NCBI GenBank assembly: GCA_039105265.1
Contig: JAPFFF010000001.1
Span: 9,114,001-9,178,000 of the forward strand
Direction: 5' to 3'
Origin: Tritrichomonas musculus
Taxonomy: Eukaryota > Parabasalia > Tritrichomonadida > Tritrichomonadidae
DNA length: 64,000 bases
The notes beneath the pieces were generated by a model. That model saw only the letters and a program-made list of their open reading frames with translations. It was not told the DNA's origin and made no database searches. The translations under genes and the position numbers were made by a program. Below are positions 20,329 through 31,306 of the stretch, piece after piece. Every line of letters begins with the position of its first letter. Within the stretch, counting starts at the first letter, position 1.

Positions 20329-20443
20329 AAAATGAAATTAATGTTATATAATAAAATATAAAAAGATTGAATATATATTTGTTCGTTAAATTAAAATAAC
20401 ATAAAAAATTTTCTAATAACGATCAATATAATTTTTACATACA
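20329..20443. promoter_or_regulatory. Bidirectional promoter region
   Basis: 115 bp between two divergent starts. It contains TAACGATC (20417-20424), which resembles the Myb-recognition element TAACGATA studied in T. vaginalis. Functional assignment is inference. Confidence 0.3.
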
Positions 20444-21277
20444 ATGATAACTTTAAAAGATCATGTTGAGAGTTTGCTGAATCAAAAGTATGCAGGCAAC
20501 CTACTTTTCTTAAAAAATGCTGTTCGCAAATTCTCAAATTCCCTTCAAAATATTAAAACTTCATATAAAGCAGTTCATTTTGCTCTTGTTACAGTCCAAT
20601 CACAAGAAGAGCCTCAAAAACAAGCAGCAAGAAGTTTATCCAACACATTGCGTGATTATATTTATTCTTCGCTTACATTTTGCACAGAATACAACGAGTA
20701 TATACCAAAACCTTCAACTGAATTTGAAAATTTGTTTCTTCGCTCTACAGTAATCGAATTCTTTTCTCGACAAGATAGCCTCTCTGCTGATATAAAAGAA
20801 GTTTTTGACAATTCTACAGAAATGTGTCTTAGAATGGCAGCAAAGTACCAAGGTATTCGTCCCCAGTCAATGAAAGGCAACAAAGGTCTTCTTGATTTAA
20901 TATCATTTCCTAATTTCTGTGAAATTGAAGAAGATATCGAAGATCTTCATGAAAATTTACAAAAAGGGAAATTACTTATTGATGATTTATATACTATGTA
21001 CTTCAAATTCATTGACAACTCTTCTGTGTTTATGACAGAGAAACCTGATCCAGTTGTTGAACTTGAAAACTTAGCATCAACAATGCGTGAACAACTTGAT
21101 GAATGCGAGAAACTCTTTGTAAAAAAGACTTCTCTTTTCAAAGTTTTATATAACAGGCTTGATCCAGAAGAAAAGTTGGAATTTCAAAGGCAACTGACGG
21201 CTGAAAAACCTCAAGAAGAAGAAGAAGAGGAGGAAGAAGAAAGTCCCGATATTTTATCTCGTTGCTCAATTTTTTAA
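20444..21277 (+). CDS. Helical protein with C-terminal CaaX-like box
   Basis: 277 residues, predominantly alpha-helical with no TM segment. Leu/Phe-rich amphipathic helices run throughout, then an acidic run of nine Glu near 255-265, and the protein ends in RCSIF. The last four residues, CSIF, fit a CaaX box of the type used by geranylgeranyltransferase I (X = Phe), so lipid anchoring is possible. The helical profile could suit a BAR-like or vesicle-associated protein, but no family was recognised and that idea is speculative. Confidence 0.65.
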   Translation: MITLKDHVESLLNQKYAGNLLFLKNAVRKFSNSLQNIKTSYKAVHFALVTVQSQEEPQKQAARSLSNTLRDYIYSSLTFCTEYNEYIPKPSTEFENLFLRSTVIEFFSRQDSLSADIKEVFDNSTEMCLRMAAKYQGIRPQSMKGNKGLLDLISFPNFCEIEEDIEDLHENLQKGKLLIDDLYTMYFKFIDNSSVFMTEKPDPVVELENLASTMREQLDECEKLFVKKTSLFKVLYNRLDPEEKLEFQRQLTAEKPQEEEEEEEEESPDILSRCSIF

Positions 21278-21485
21278 TAATCAACAATAATAAATGTTTG
21301 AAGCAATCTCAATTTTGATTTTTATTAGACTTTTTAACATTTCAATAGAAAACATCAGATTAGAAATATCTTGCTAAATAAACTATGTTGTCTGCTAATA
21401 AAAAAAGAACAATCAGAATTTTAATAAAAACAAATTAACATACCGATGCTTGCTAATATCAACAACTTTGCAAACAATTAAAGCG

Positions 21486-22043
21486 TTACGTCTTATTGCC
21501 ATTTTCGTTTTCAAGTTTTTCTAGAAACATATCTATTTCATTAATTAATTTATCTTTATCTTGCTTAGACGGCGTCAATTTAGGAGCATTAGGCATTATA
21601 ATAATTTTTGATGATGGGGAAGGAATTGCTTTCTTTTTTGGTGGAGTTCTAATCCTGAGAACGTGAGATTCAAAACCTTTAATGGAAGATGTATCTACTT
21701 CTGTTGAAGGTGAATAATTGGAAGGATTCCATTCATCATTTTTAATTAAACTAGGTGATGATGACTTCATGGTGGAAGTATATAAAATATCACGAGATTT
21801 ATCGGATGCCAATTTTGCTGATAGGATTAATTCTGCCGTTTGCAGGTCTTCCTTTTTTTTTAGCTCATACCTATATCTTATTGAACTCGTACTTTGGGGA
21901 GTTCTTGCATGACGAGAGTGAATATTAGAATAATTATTGGTATTTGAATGATCTTTAACGGGCGTTCGTTGAGAAAACTCATATGAATGAAGTTCAGTAT
22001 TTGAATGATTCAGCGAGTTATGCGATTTTGCTTTCCAACTCAT
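21486..22043 (-). CDS. Basic Ser-rich protein of unknown function
   Basis: 185 residues, rich in Ser, Asn and Lys, with several SP/TP sites that would suit proline-directed kinases (RTPVK, ARTPQS, RTPPKKK, LTPSK). A short helix (KKKEDLQTAELILSAKLASD) is the only ordered-looking part, plus an acidic amphipathic C-terminus. Probably intrinsically disordered. It is divergent from the next gene across 117 bp. Family not recognised. Confidence 0.6.
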   Translation of the reverse strand: MSWKAKSHNSLNHSNTELHSYEFSQRTPVKDHSNTNNYSNIHSRHARTPQSTSSIRYRYELKKKEDLQTAELILSAKLASDKSRDILYTSTMKSSSPSLIKNDEWNPSNYSPSTEVDTSSIKGFESHVLRIRTPPKKKAIPSPSSKIIIMPNAPKLTPSKQDKDKLINEIDMFLEKLENENGNKT

Positions 22044-22160
22044 ATTAAAAACTTATAAATATAAACGCCAAAATTTTGCCAAACTTTTTAAATTTTTATT
22101 TGGCCCCTAAAAATATAAAATACGTTTTCAATTAAGATATCCTAAATTCCCTATATATAA

Positions 22161-24989
22161 ATGTCTAACAAGAGGGAACTTTTATATCATTTAAAAAAGG
22201 TTCAAAGTCTAACAAGTTCAATTCCCTACAAAAATCATAATGCGAAAAGGAAGAATCGAAAAACCAATTTAAAGAAGAAGACAAAGAATTCAAACTTGGA
22301 AGATGATTTATATGAAGCAAATATATATTTATCGCATAATACATCTAATAAAGACGGCGATTTAGATTTCTACTTTGCATTATTTCATCGTGAACAAGAA
22401 TTTAAAAAATATATTCAAAAACTTAAACTACAAATTTACTTTATTCGCTGGTGTCATAGTTTTGAACTTAAAGTTTTAAATCGAAAACATCCAAAACACT
22501 ATTATAATCCAAAAATTTCCTCTTTCGTTGACCAATTCCCTTCAACCTATCAAGAACCATCAATTAAATTGAAAGATACATCCAAAATATCTCAAATCCC
22601 TTTACCAGTTCCTACCTCTGAAAAAATTGTAGATGCAGTCAAACGTGTATCAAAAGCTCACCGTAAGTCAATTCTGGAAAAAGAAACACAATCTCAAAAT
22701 GATAAAAAGATATCAAAACAAGCTGAAATATTGGCTGCACGTATAAGACAAGATTTTTATCAAGACACAGATTCAATTAATGAAGACAATGATAATTATG
22801 ATGAAGATCTTTTAAAATTTACATCTGAACTTCTTTCGAAGCGGGCTATTTCAATGAAAAAACGTACTGAAAATGGAACTAAAAATAACTCCAAATATTC
22901 ATATGAGACAATAAATTCATTCAAAAAAAAAGCTGGGTCCAAAATAAATATAGATGATACTTCAATATCAAATTTATCAACTGATTCATCTAGTTCAAAA
23001 TTAAATACTACAAAAAAGCATAAATCAAAAGAACAAATAAAAAATTCTTTAAAGGTTAGTCCTGCATTTGAACTTCATACAAAGCGAGCCAAGAAAACAT
23101 CAAACCCAAAGTTAACATCAAACCAAATTTCAACTGAATCTTCAACTTCATCAAATATTAACATAAATCCTAAATTTAATGTTGAAACTGTAAGTACTGC
23201 TGATTCATCTTCAAATAGTAATTCTAAAGATATTTCAAATAATAATAAAAAAGATAATTTTTTTGATTTTGATCCATTCACTTTTGAAACATCTAAATCA
23301 AAAAATAAAAAGAGCACTATTCAAAGCAGTATATCTTCTGAATCAAGTCAAAATCAACAATTTAAACTGATGCAAATAGGGCAATCAGTTATTTCTATAA
23401 AGCCAGATAAATTGAAAATAGTTAATATAAGCGATCAAGATCAATCTTTACCCCCTATCTCTTCAAATATTGAAAATAAATTTTTCCAATTTTCAAATAA
23501 TGAATATAACATTTCAGTCCCACCTTCACAATCTCCAATTCAATCTCAAACACAAACAATATCAGCTTCTTCATCATCATCTTCCACTACCACTACAAAA
23601 TCGCAAGATAAAGATAATTTAATACCAAATAATCTGTTACTAGAAGAAGATTCAAGTTCACAGACAGAAGTAAATACAGGAATTGATCAAACAGATTTAA
23701 AAATCGAGCAATCACCAAATCTTCATAATCAACATGATAGCTCCCTTGATTTAATTCAACCAAAAACTCAGAACAAACCTCACATTAATTCAAATACTAA
23801 TAATATAAATGAAGATGACAATTCAAGCGATTTGGATTTTGATCTTTCTGATTTAAAATTACCCAAAAGCATAAAAACTAACAAAAACAATCAGCCATCA
23901 AATTCTAAAATGAAATTAGTAAATGTAGAAGAAACAAAAAATACTAATCCCAATCAGTCTAAACCAAAACAAAGCAATTCATTAATAAATGAAGATGAAA
24001 ATGAATATAATGAATTTTCTAATACTAATTTTAATGTAAATAATGAAAAAGCTACCAAAAAATACCAAAATAATGTTACCAACACAAATTTAACAGTTTC
24101 GTTTGATGATATCAATAAAAATAATTTGAATTCCATTAAAACCGTAAATCAACAAAATTCTTCAATCACGTCTAAACCTGAATCAAATATTTCCAAAATC
24201 CCAGAAATAATAAAAGACGAGGCTATTTTTGAAGAAGAAGAAGAAGAAGTTGAATCAGAGGTTCTTTTTGAAAAAAGTTTTCAAACCGAAAAGAAAGAAA
24301 AAGGAATAATAAAACCTAATTCTAACAATCAAAAAGAAGATAAAACTAATGAAGAAATCGGATCTTTCAACAATGATATTGATGATGCAAATTCTCAACA
24401 AAATAATTCATCAAAAGTTCATTTTTCATTCAACGAGCAAGAAAACTCAGCTAAATTCGATGACATTCTTCATGAAACAAATAAAGAAGATGAAACAGAA
24501 GATGAAATTAAGCTGAAAATCGACCTTCGTGATAACAATAAGAAAAAGAAAAAAAGAAAAGACGATTTTAATCTTAAAGATATTTTACCATTATCTATTC
24601 TTGATGAAATAATGGACAATAATTCGTCGAATAGCGACTTTGATGATAATACTGATAGAAAATTAAATAATTCAAATAATCTTTTCACATCAGATGAAGA
24701 AAAAATCATTCAATCTTATTTGTCCAATAGCGACGACGACAATGATGATGTAAATCAAGAAGTATATAAAGAACAAGAAAATCAATTAAATGGAAGTGAT
24801 ATTCTCGAAATGAACAATACAAATATTGAAAGTAATAGTAATTCAAGCACACCTCCAAATACGAAAAATAAAAGTAATCAGAAATCCTCGCCGCTTTCTT
24901 TGTCAAGTGGGTACGACGATGATTCTTCATCATCAGAATCCTATATTGACAAACTCAAGAAAATATTCCCAAATCTTGATCTTGACTAA
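22161..24989 (+). CDS. Large Asn/Ser-rich acidic disordered protein
   Basis: 942 residues. The N-terminal 130 residues are Lys-rich and look partly helical (FHREQEFKKYIQKLKLQIYF, then IRWCHSFELKVLNRK), and are the only region likely to fold. The rest is low complexity (Asn, Ser, Gln, Lys, Asp), with stretches such as EEEEEEVESEV and a patch KKKKKRK near 795-800. The open frame of 2.8 kb in AT-rich DNA and an ATG directly after CTATATATAA support a real gene. No family recognised. Confidence 0.65.
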   Translation: MSNKRELLYHLKKVQSLTSSIPYKNHNAKRKNRKTNLKKKTKNSNLEDDLYEANIYLSHNTSNKDGDLDFYFALFHREQEFKKYIQKLKLQIYFIRWCHSFELKVLNRKHPKHYYNPKISSFVDQFPSTYQEPSIKLKDTSKISQIPLPVPTSEKIVDAVKRVSKAHRKSILEKETQSQNDKKISKQAEILAARIRQDFYQDTDSINEDNDNYDEDLLKFTSELLSKRAISMKKRTENGTKNNSKYSYETINSFKKKAGSKINIDDTSISNLSTDSSSSKLNTTKKHKSKEQIKNSLKVSPAFELHTKRAKKTSNPKLTSNQISTESSTSSNININPKFNVETVSTADSSSNSNSKDISNNNKKDNFFDFDPFTFETSKSKNKKSTIQSSISSESSQNQQFKLMQIGQSVISIKPDKLKIVNISDQDQSLPPISSNIENKFFQFSNNEYNISVPPSQSPIQSQTQTISASSSSSSTTTTKSQDKDNLIPNNLLLEEDSSSQTEVNTGIDQTDLKIEQSPNLHNQHDSSLDLIQPKTQNKPHINSNTNNINEDDNSSDLDFDLSDLKLPKSIKTNKNNQPSNSKMKLVNVEETKNTNPNQSKPKQSNSLINEDENEYNEFSNTNFNVNNEKATKKYQNNVTNTNLTVSFDDINKNNLNSIKTVNQQNSSITSKPESNISKIPEIIKDEAIFEEEEEEVESEVLFEKSFQTEKKEKGIIKPNSNNQKEDKTNEEIGSFNNDIDDANSQQNNSSKVHFSFNEQENSAKFDDILHETNKEDETEDEIKLKIDLRDNNKKKKKRKDDFNLKDILPLSILDEIMDNNSSNSDFDDNTDRKLNNSNNLFTSDEEKIIQSYLSNSDDDNDDVNQEVYKEQENQLNGSDILEMNNTNIESNSNSSTPPNTKNKSNQKSSPLSLSSGYDDDSSSSESYIDKLKKIFPNLDLD

Positions 24990-25073
24990 TTTCCTTTTGT
25001 TTTTCTAAATATATTATGTATCTCGAAATGTTTATTTTTTGAAAATCTATTTTTACATTTTAAGGTCAATAAC

Positions 25074-25081
25074 AGCGGTTT
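25074..25081 (+). promoter_or_regulatory. M3-type promoter motif
   Basis: AGCGGTTT fits the T. vaginalis M3 consensus and lies 23-30 bases upstream of the ATG of the histone-fold gene. Confidence 0.45.
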
Positions 25082-25103
25082 TAAACGTCATTATTTTTAA
25101 AAT

Positions 25104-25566
25104 ATGAATAAACAGGACATTAACCTCAATTCATCAATAAAAAAACTTTTAGCAGAAAAATTCCCATCCGTAAAGGCCAAAAACCCAGCAACTAACGCAT
25201 TGGCCATTTGCGCTTTAAACGTATTTTTTTTAATTCTAATTTCAGTTTATTGAATTATTGGTTCAAGCAACAGCTACTATATGCAATGATAAACAGAAAA
25301 ATTTGATCACACAGAATGATGTTTTGGAAGCTCTTGACCAATTAGGACTACCTTCTATTTATGAAAAGGCAAAAGAAGCAAACCAAGAAATATCGAGTAG
25401 TATAAAAAAGAAGAGAGAATCTTGGAAAGCATTAAAAACGCCTGAAAATAATTTAACAGAAGAAGAAGCAACTCGAATTCAAGAAGAACTTTATAATGAA
25501 GCAATTAGATGCAATGAAGAAAGAAAAAAGAAAAAGGAAACGCCTAATATGAAAAACGATCCTTAA
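25104..25566 (+). CDS. Histone-fold protein (POLE3/NC2-beta-like), split by a 25-nt intron
   Basis: Exon 1 is 25104-25220 (39 codons) and exon 2 is 25246-25566 (106 codons plus stop), joined in phase 0 to give 145 residues. The product reads as one histone fold: INLNSSIKKLLAEKFPS (helix 1), an ATNALAICALN-FIELLVQA helix crossing the splice, ICNDKQKNLITQNDVLEAL, then LGLPSIYEKAKEANQEI. This order resembles DNA polymerase epsilon subunit 3 (Dpb4/POLE3/CHRAC17) and NC2-beta/Dr1. A nuclear role in replication, chromatin or transcription is likely. The helix residues on both sides of the intron are needed for the fold, which supports splicing. Without splicing exon 1 would stop after about 50 codons. 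The C-terminus is Glu/Lys-rich. Confidence 0.75.
25221..25245 (+). other. Predicted 25-nt spliceosomal intron
   Basis: It begins GTATTT, has TTCTAAT about 10 nt from its end, and ends TTTCAG: exactly 25 nt. Very short introns of 23-25 nt have been described in T. vaginalis. Removal restores a continuous histone fold in phase 0. Confidence 0.75.
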
Positions 25567-25959
25567 GAAATTGATATACAATTTTTTTATAATTCCATAG
25601 GAAAGTTAACAATTTTATTACGATTAATCTTTCTACCTAGACGCTTATTACTTTTTTTTTTGAAATTATTTATAAAAATAAAATAACGGAAGTTCAGAAA
25701 ATCATTTTTATTCATAATAAAATACAAAATCATATTTCAAAGTGCTTAGTCCGTTAATAACAAAATACACTTTGAAATACATTAAAAATCCGATTTTTGA
25801 TAATCACCATTTTTATATCTTTTCATATAAGTTCTATATATATATATGATCATGTTGATAATATCAATAATTACGATTATTAACTAAAATTGATTTGAAC
25901 TCTATTTAAATCTAATTTGCTTGAATTGATATAAATTCAATCAAATTATATTCGATATT
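25567..25959. other. Gene-free spacer between convergent genes
   Basis: AT-rich 3' flank. A short imperfect inverted repeat (TTTCAAAGTG near 25735 and CACTTTGAAA near 25769) could form a hairpin in transcripts. Confidence 0.4.
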
Positions 25960-28353
25960 TTAATCACCATCTGAATCATCACCGAAACTAAGCGTTTCAG
26001 AGACTTTTTTCATGAAACTCCTTGGCTTTTGCCCAGAAGAAGAAGAACTCGGAGATCTTACACATAATATCTTTCCATATGTTCTCGTGCCTTGAGGGGC
26101 AGATCCACCATACTCATGCGATGTGATGCATTTGAATCTATTTACATCGTTTTGTATAAATTGAGTCCAGAAATTATTTTCGCTCTCTTTTATACCATTG
26201 TCATTATTAATTTCTTCAATTAACTCGGTAAATTCAACAACAAATCCCCAAAAGCAATGTTTTGTAAAATCATATCTCAAATAACTAGTAGGGTTTTCAT
26301 TATCTTTAAAATCTTTAGATTCCAAGCTGCATTCAACCATATTATTATTATCATTTGTATTAATAGGTTTAGGATTCTCGTTGGAATCATTTGAGCAATC
26401 GTTTTCATTACTTTTTCTCGAAGTTATATCATTAAGGCTATTTAGAATATTTTCGTTATTATTATTATTATCAAAATTCGTATTTACACTTAATTTATCT
26501 TCAATCAAGTTGTCATTTTTTAAACAATTTTTATCTTCTTGTTTAGTTGTTTCGTCATTGCTGGCAACAATTTTACTCTCATATTGATTTTCGATATTAC
26601 TTTCTTTTTGACACATTTTTTCTTTGTCTAAAAATAGAATAATTTTTTCTTTTAAATAATTGCATACATTACTAACAAAAGGAGTTCTTTTTCTTTCAGG
26701 TTCATCAATTTGCTTTTGTTCCTCAATTTTTAAAATTAATGAAAAAATTTTACGAAAGTTGGTATGAAGAACAGAGCAATTGGGAAAACTAAAAAAATCA
26801 TTGATAAGCTTTTCAAACATTGTCTGAAGAAGATTTGAATTCTCGATCTGATTAAAAAATTTGTCTTGAACTTCTGGCATATGGAGAATCAAGCAGAGTA
26901 CCTCAAGAGCTTTTTCGGTAGAAATTGAAAAAAAAACAGAGTCGATTACATATTGGCATATAGCATTTGCATTACTTTCGAAAAATGATTTAATTAGTGG
27001 AACTTTTTTAATTCGTTTTGGGCTGCCTGGGTTGCCTTTCTTTTTGCTCATTTTACTAAAGCAATCACAACTATCATAATCACTATCATAATCTAAATCA
27101 TAATCATCGTAATCAGAGTCATCTTTTTCAGGAGATTGCTTTTTAGAGCTCATAAATGGATTGTAAATAGATTTGTTAACAACAGTTGGATTTGATGAAA
27201 TTTGATATAGTCTAATGAGAAGAGAGAAAACATTTGCGGAAACATCTTTTGATAGTGAATGTAAACCTAAATTTTCAAAAAGAAAAGTCAAGTAATCAAC
27301 TTTTTCTGAAAGATTTTTGACTAAATTTGAATCTTTGTCAGCATTCGAAATCAAATGACTTATTATAATAAGTGCCCGCTTCTGCATTCTAAAGATATCA
27401 TCAATATTAAAATATGCTATTGAAACGTTATAATTATTTAATATATCATTCCAGCTATTTTGAACTGCATTATTTTGTTCTTCACTATTAATTAATGCTT
27501 TTAATTTAAAAAATGAGCTCTTAATCATTTCTAGTAACATTTCAGTTGAATCCATATCTTCAAAGAAAAGCGAAACTGCTGGCATATCATCGTTAGATAG
27601 AGAAAAAAGAGTATCATAAACAGCACAATGAGTACCAAGAAGAGAACAAAATTTTGGGAAAAAATCTTGATCATCAGAAAGACTAGCAAGAATAGAATAA
27701 TTTTCTGATTTACCGAGTGAAAAAATAATTCTAGATAGTAAAACCACAGAAAGATTTGCATTTATTTCTGAAATAGGAAAATTTTCAAAAATTTGATTAT
27801 TAGTATCGTTATTTTCATTAGAAAAATTTTCTTCTTTATTTGTTTCTTCTTCTTCTTCTGCTCTTTTCACTATCTTTGGATTTCGTTTTGATTGAGGATT
27901 ATTTTCTATTTCATTTACAGTATCAAGAATTTGATTCATTTTTAAATGAAAAGCAGTGTTTTCACTAAATTGTGCTGGAAAATTAATGGATAAAGCAACC
28001 AAAACTTCTCGAGCATTTGATGAGACTTTGAAAGTGTCGTATTCATTTTTTAATTCAATTTTAGAAGCATCACTATCAATTTGATGATCTATACTTTTTT
28101 CTTGTTTGACCACCTCTTTTTTATAAAAAAAGATTTCATTATCTTTATTAAAATCAGCGCGTATGGAAATATTAAAAAGATCTGCAATATGTTTGAACAA
28201 AAATTGCGATATTTGAGAGTTTTGATGATTAATCGATTGAATAATATTGTCTTGGGAAAGAATTTCGAAGATAGCATATTTTGTATTACTTTTAATCAAA
28301 GATAGAATGTTTTCGTAGTTTGGTTGAATGGAAAATGGGGTAAATTTTTGCAT
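25960..28353 (-). CDS. SAPS-domain-like PP6/Sit4 regulatory subunit
   Basis: 797 residues, an alpha-helical-repeat type protein with acidic and Asn-rich insertions. The order of segments resembles the SAPS domain that scaffolds the PP6/Sit4 phosphatase: DDQDFFPKFCSLLGTHCAVY and DTLFSL (compare DDFVxxxLxHIGTxxIMDLLL), SKDVSANVFSLLIRLYQI (compare SNASxxLCDIIRLS), ICQYVIDSVFFSISTEKALE and VLCLIL, SVLHTNFRKIFSLILK, and a C-terminal RYDFTKHCFWGFVVEFTELI. An acidic Asp/Tyr-rich stretch near 410-430 is an insertion. The match is by pattern and order, not by long identity, so another HEAT/ARM-like protein is possible. Confidence 0.5.
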   Translation of the reverse strand: MQKFTPFSIQPNYENILSLIKSNTKYAIFEILSQDNIIQSINHQNSQISQFLFKHIADLFNISIRADFNKDNEIFFYKKEVVKQEKSIDHQIDSDASKIELKNEYDTFKVSSNAREVLVALSINFPAQFSENTAFHLKMNQILDTVNEIENNPQSKRNPKIVKRAEEEEETNKEENFSNENNDTNNQIFENFPISEINANLSVVLLSRIIFSLGKSENYSILASLSDDQDFFPKFCSLLGTHCAVYDTLFSLSNDDMPAVSLFFEDMDSTEMLLEMIKSSFFKLKALINSEEQNNAVQNSWNDILNNYNVSIAYFNIDDIFRMQKRALIIISHLISNADKDSNLVKNLSEKVDYLTFLFENLGLHSLSKDVSANVFSLLIRLYQISSNPTVVNKSIYNPFMSSKKQSPEKDDSDYDDYDLDYDSDYDSCDCFSKMSKKKGNPGSPKRIKKVPLIKSFFESNANAICQYVIDSVFFSISTEKALEVLCLILHMPEVQDKFFNQIENSNLLQTMFEKLINDFFSFPNCSVLHTNFRKIFSLILKIEEQKQIDEPERKRTPFVSNVCNYLKEKIILFLDKEKMCQKESNIENQYESKIVASNDETTKQEDKNCLKNDNLIEDKLSVNTNFDNNNNNENILNSLNDITSRKSNENDCSNDSNENPKPINTNDNNNMVECSLESKDFKDNENPTSYLRYDFTKHCFWGFVVEFTELIEEINNDNGIKESENNFWTQFIQNDVNRFKCITSHEYGGSAPQGTRTYGKILCVRSPSSSSSGQKPRSFMKKVSETLSFGDDSDGD

Positions 28354-28898
28354 TTGTTAGTTTTTTAAAATTAATTTGTGATTTAAAAACTTAACTTTTT
28401 CTTAGAACTTGAAACAAATATTTCAATTAATAATCCGACCAACTCTTCTTAAAAAATTTGTCCTGGCCGAATTAAAATTGAAAATATTAAGGGCGGCGTT
28501 TGGCCTCTCAAAAAGTAGAGATTTGAAACATCTATAATTTCCATAATAATGTATTTTTAATTTATTTTATAGTTTATATATAATACAAAAGTATATAATT
28601 TATTGTTTATATGACAATAAAAGCAAAATTACATAAAAATAATAATCTCATAATTATGTTTTTTTTATATTTGAAATATCCTTGCTCCGAAGACATAGTT
28701 TGATTTTTATTTATTTATAAAATATTTTATACTAGGCAACCATATCATTTCTAATTATCCTCAAATAGTTATTTTGATTTTAAGTTTTCTCCTCTCAAAA
28801 TTCAATGAGGAAAAAATAATCAAAATAATCAATAGAATTCCATTGAAATTCTTATCTGTGTATCTTCTCAATCTTCTAAAAAAAAGATAATTTATAAT
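28354..28898. other. Gene-free spacer before the large repeat
   Basis: It holds the putative promoter of the SAPS-like gene, including CTCAAAAAGTAG at 28507-28518. A TTAAGGGCGGCG at 28487-28498 superficially resembles a TTAA-type transposon end. The rest is AT-rich. Confidence 0.4.
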
Positions 28899-31306
28899 TA
28901 TTGCGATTATTTTTATGACATTAATTTTTTTTTTCATATTTATTTAAACGATTATCAATCTATTTTGATTCTTATTTTTAAAAATTAATTAATCATTTAA
29001 GAATTTTTCTTTTAAATCAATTTTTTTCGAAATTTACAAGAATTGAGCTGTTAAAACACATCACTTCTTTAATAATCAAAATTTTCTTCATAACACAAAA
29101 CAATACCTCATATTCATTATAAATCTTAATTTTTTTTATCTTGTTATTGATAGCTGGATAGACGAAACATACGAATTATCACAATTTTCAAATTTTAGTT
29201 TTCTGGAAGCAAAATATTGTCAATTGGAAAGTGGTAGTATATTTAAATATGTAATTACTATATGATTGAATTTTAGCTAATTGGATAAAGAAACAATTAA
29301 TATTTAAGTAAATATTATCAAAATAAAATTATTTTTTCAAATTGTCTCATCGCCAACGATTTAGGATAGGCTAAAAATACCGAATATTGTTAAATTAATT
29401 GTTTTAATTGACTTTTATTTTTGATCATCCAATCTGATATCTTTTTGTATGAATTTATAAACGTTCATTTCATCGGTTATTTTAATTCATGTTAGTTTGT
29501 TGATAATTTGCTATTACTTAAAAAATCAAATTATTCATTAGTTGCTGGAAAAAAAGCAAATGAAATAGATTTTTTCCTTAACGTCTTTTTGTCAGATTTC
29601 CTTTAAAATGAACATTTTACCTAATATGAACAGTACTATATGTATTTACATATGTAATTTCTATCGTCCTGTGTAATTACATTGTATATACAAAAAGTAA
29701 AGATTAGTTAGTAACCAATAAAAAATAATTTGGGTAAAAAATGGTAATTTTGAATTTTTTGATTTTATAAATGGCGGAACCTTATTTTAAATTATATTCC
29801 CTATTCATATAATATTTTTTAAAATAAAAATATTGAGTTTAATCGTTTAAAATTAATTTTCTAAAAGTCGAAAAATGAATCATTCCGTTTAATAATTCAA
29901 CTTTTTGAATTCATTTTTCAAACTAAACTTTTTCTTTCATGTTATGTTCAAACAAAATATATCTTTTTATTGAGCATTAAAAGAAGAAATCAAATATTAC
30001 AAAATAAAAAGTTAGAAAGGATCATGTATCGAGAAAACTTCAAAATAATTATTATACTAGCTTTTTTGGACTAACTACAAAGTAATTATAAATATTCATG
30101 TTTTATAATGTATATGTATAAAATCAAATAGTATTAGTAGTTTTGAAGGATATCTCTTACGAAGAGAGATCTATTAGTTTGTGAAGTCAAAAAAAACTCG
30201 ATGAATATTATGTTTTTTGGTTTGCTTCAATAACCATTTTAAAGATTATCAAACGGATAAGAAAATTTATTAAAATCACCAAATAAAACCTAAAATTCGA
30301 AGAGATATTGAAACTTTTTGAGGTCAAAAAAAATATTTTCCCACCCATAGAAAAAAAATAGGTGGGCCACTTTTTTTTTAACTTTAAAAAAGTTCTTTTT
30401 TTCTTCGAATTTTAAGAATAATTCAGCAATTTCATAATATATATTTATATAACACATATATGATAGGATGCAGTTGTTAAATTAAGTTTTGAACTAATAT
30501 TCATCAACTTTTTTTTTATTACATGATATGCAATATCACAAGTTCAAATGAATTAAAATACATATTTCTATTATTTTATGATATTATCTATGTCATACAT
30601 CAAGAATAATCTGGAAACAATATAAAATAATTAATAGATTTCTCTAAAAAGTTAAAATAAAAGGTATTTTTAATTTTCAGAAGTATATAAAAAAATTGAA
30701 TGTTTTCTTTTTTGATATTTAGTTTCTTCATCGCCCAGGCTTTTTATTGATATAGTTAGTTATAACATAACTTCAAAGATAAAGGTTAGTTGGGAAAACA
30801 TATTCAAAAAGTTGAATTAGTTAACGGAATGATTCAATTTTGGAGCCACTTGGTAAGAAATTATAAACGGTCAAACAATAAATTTGGTATAAATAAAGGT
30901 AAATTAAAATCAGATATATGTCCTAGAATATTGGACCTTTAATAAAAAATCATAAAAAATTAAAATCAGCTTTTTTTTATTCAATTTTCTCTCAATTTAT
31001 AAAAATAGCTTTCAAATATTTTTTATATTTTTTCCCTTATTGAAATTTTGAGATTTTTAGAAAAAGCAATATCTTAATTTAAAATTAAATTAATCTATTT
31101 TAATATTATAATTTCATAATAGAATTATATATTAAAAATATATATAAATGAGATATTTTATTTTAAATTTAAAAAGCAAAGATAATCAAAATATTTTATA
31201 TTTATTTGAATTTTTAAAATTTCAAAAAAAAACTAAGTTTTAATAAAAATTATAAATATAGCGATTTAAATAGAAATAAACATAATATATTTTTATTATA
31301 ATATTA
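28899..31306 (+). repeat. Direct repeat A, copy 1 (2,408 bp)
   Basis: Starts TATTGCGATTATTTTTATGA and ends TTATAATATTA. It recurs at a constant offset of 3,385 bp (32284-34691), and I saw no difference when comparing lines by eye. It has no ORF of interest. It contains a 961-bp inverted-repeat element (29876-30836) and hairpins near 30149-30172 (ATCTCTT/AAGAGAG) and 30350-30367 (CCCACC/GGTGGG). Confidence 0.9.
29876..30836. mobile_element. Inverted-repeat element inside repeat A, copy 1
   Basis: TGAATCATTCCGTTTAATAA and following TTCAACTTTTTGAAT (29876-29910) is repeated inverted at 30802-30836 with about two mismatches over 35 bp. The 961-bp span has no ORF, so it resembles a MITE, but I could not find a target-site duplication. 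The ends include TTCAAAAAGTT, a motif also found near gene starts. Confidence 0.5.
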
